This document shows positions 8,277 through 8,564 of a stretch of 8,564 nt of DNA, piece by piece (within the stretch, counting starts at the first letter, position 1; each line of letters begins with the position of its first letter). The translations under genes and the position numbers were made by a program. The stretch covers positions 1 to 8,564 of the forward strand of contig DASSLZ010000146.1 of NCBI GenBank assembly GCA_035689165.1. Direction: 5' to 3'. Under the pieces are notes generated by a model. The model ran no database searches. It was not told the DNA's origin and saw only the letters and a list, made by a program, of their open reading frames with translations. This stretch comes from DASQJL01 sp035689165. GTDB taxonomy: Bacteria; Eisenbacteria; RBG-16-71-46; SZUA-252.

Positions 8277-8564
8277 TCCGCGACGTGATCCGCTCGATGC
8301 GGATCTACCAGTGGACCAAGAACCTCGTCCTCTTCGCGGGGCCGGTCTTCACGCTGAAGATCCTGGACCCGGCCTTCGCCCTCCCCTCGGTGCTCGGCTT
8401 CATCGCCTTCTCCCTCGCAACCTCCGGCGTCTACGTCCTGAACGACGTGCTGGACGTGGAGCGCGACCGCCTCCATCCGACGAAGCGCTCGCGGCCGGTC
8501 GCCTCGGGACGGCTCCCGATCGGCGCGGCCTGGGTGATGGCGGCGATCCTGCTGGCCGCGGGGC
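8273..8564 (+). CDS. UbiA-family prenyltransferase, decaprenyl-phosphate phosphoribosyltransferase-like, 3' end outside window
   Basis: The first 97 residues of a membrane protein, cut by the right edge. It begins MIRDVIRSMRIYQWTKNLVLFAGPVF, the typical QW-x-KN-L-x-F opening of DPPR-synthase-like UbiA proteins. It has a hydrophobic first transmembrane segment (about 34-56) and the Mg/pyrophosphate-binding motif N57-D58-x2-D61-x3-D65, followed by HPTKRSRPVASGRLP, also diagnostic. A second hydrophobic segment starts at ~86. In mycobacteria this family attaches phosphoribose from PRPP to a polyprenyl phosphate, the first step to decaprenylphosphoryl-arabinose. Related proteins occur widely in other phyla, often in glycan clusters with unknown acceptor sugars. 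The ATG at 8273 overlaps the stop of the isomerase gene (ATGA), with no clear SD, implying coupling. I leave the symbol empty because the exact substrate is unknown. Confidence 0.85.
   Translation, partial: MIRDVIRSMRIYQWTKNLVLFAGPVFTLKILDPAFALPSVLGFIAFSLATSGVYVLNDVLDVERDRLHPTKRSRPVASGRLPIGAAWVMAAILLAAG

Overview
This is a GC-rich, fully plus-strand segment of a bacterial chromosome in which nine protein genes run head to tail with almost no space between them. No RNA gene, insertion sequence, integrase, CRISPR array or strand switch is visible. The sequence alone does not name the organism. The strong G/C preference at third codon positions, the cinA-thpR-recA-recX-alaS order, the AlaRS variant and the UbiA-family gene beside a sugar isomerase would fit an uncultured high-GC phylum such as Candidatus Eisenbacteria or Gemmatimonadota. 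That placement is a guess.

Left part (about 1-2990), DNA maintenance: the 3' end of cinA (CinA/NMN deamidase), then thpR (2H phosphoesterase) joined to it by an ATGA overlap, then recA and recX. The only real intergenic gap, 1229-1334, lies before recA. The DNA around it is unusual: the last 28 codons of thpR shift toward A/T-ending codons and contain a TATACT -10-like hexamer. A 6-bp inverted repeat follows just downstream. A 15-bp stem with one 2-nt bulge spans the thpR stop codon, and a GTTCG-N8-CGAAC dyad sits 47 nt before the recA start. I read this as the control region of recA, with the promoter inside the upstream gene.

Middle (2998-5667), translation: alaS encodes a complete alanyl-tRNA synthetase with intact aminoacylation, editing and DHHA1 regions, 7 nt after recX.

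Right part (5664-8564), sugar nucleotides and envelope: rmlA (long form), rmlD, a GmhA-like SIS isomerase and the start of a DPPR-synthase-like UbiA prenyltransferase, joined by ATGA/GTGA overlaps or a 1-nt gap. rmlB and rmlC are not between rmlA and rmlD. The chain of overlaps suggests that one transcript starting near recA could carry recombination, tRNA charging and glycan precursor genes. No terminator separates alaS from rmlA. The last gene runs off the right edge, so the envelope cluster probably continues.

Nothing in the coding sequence is a clearly new system. The most rewarding place to look is the thpR-recA junction.
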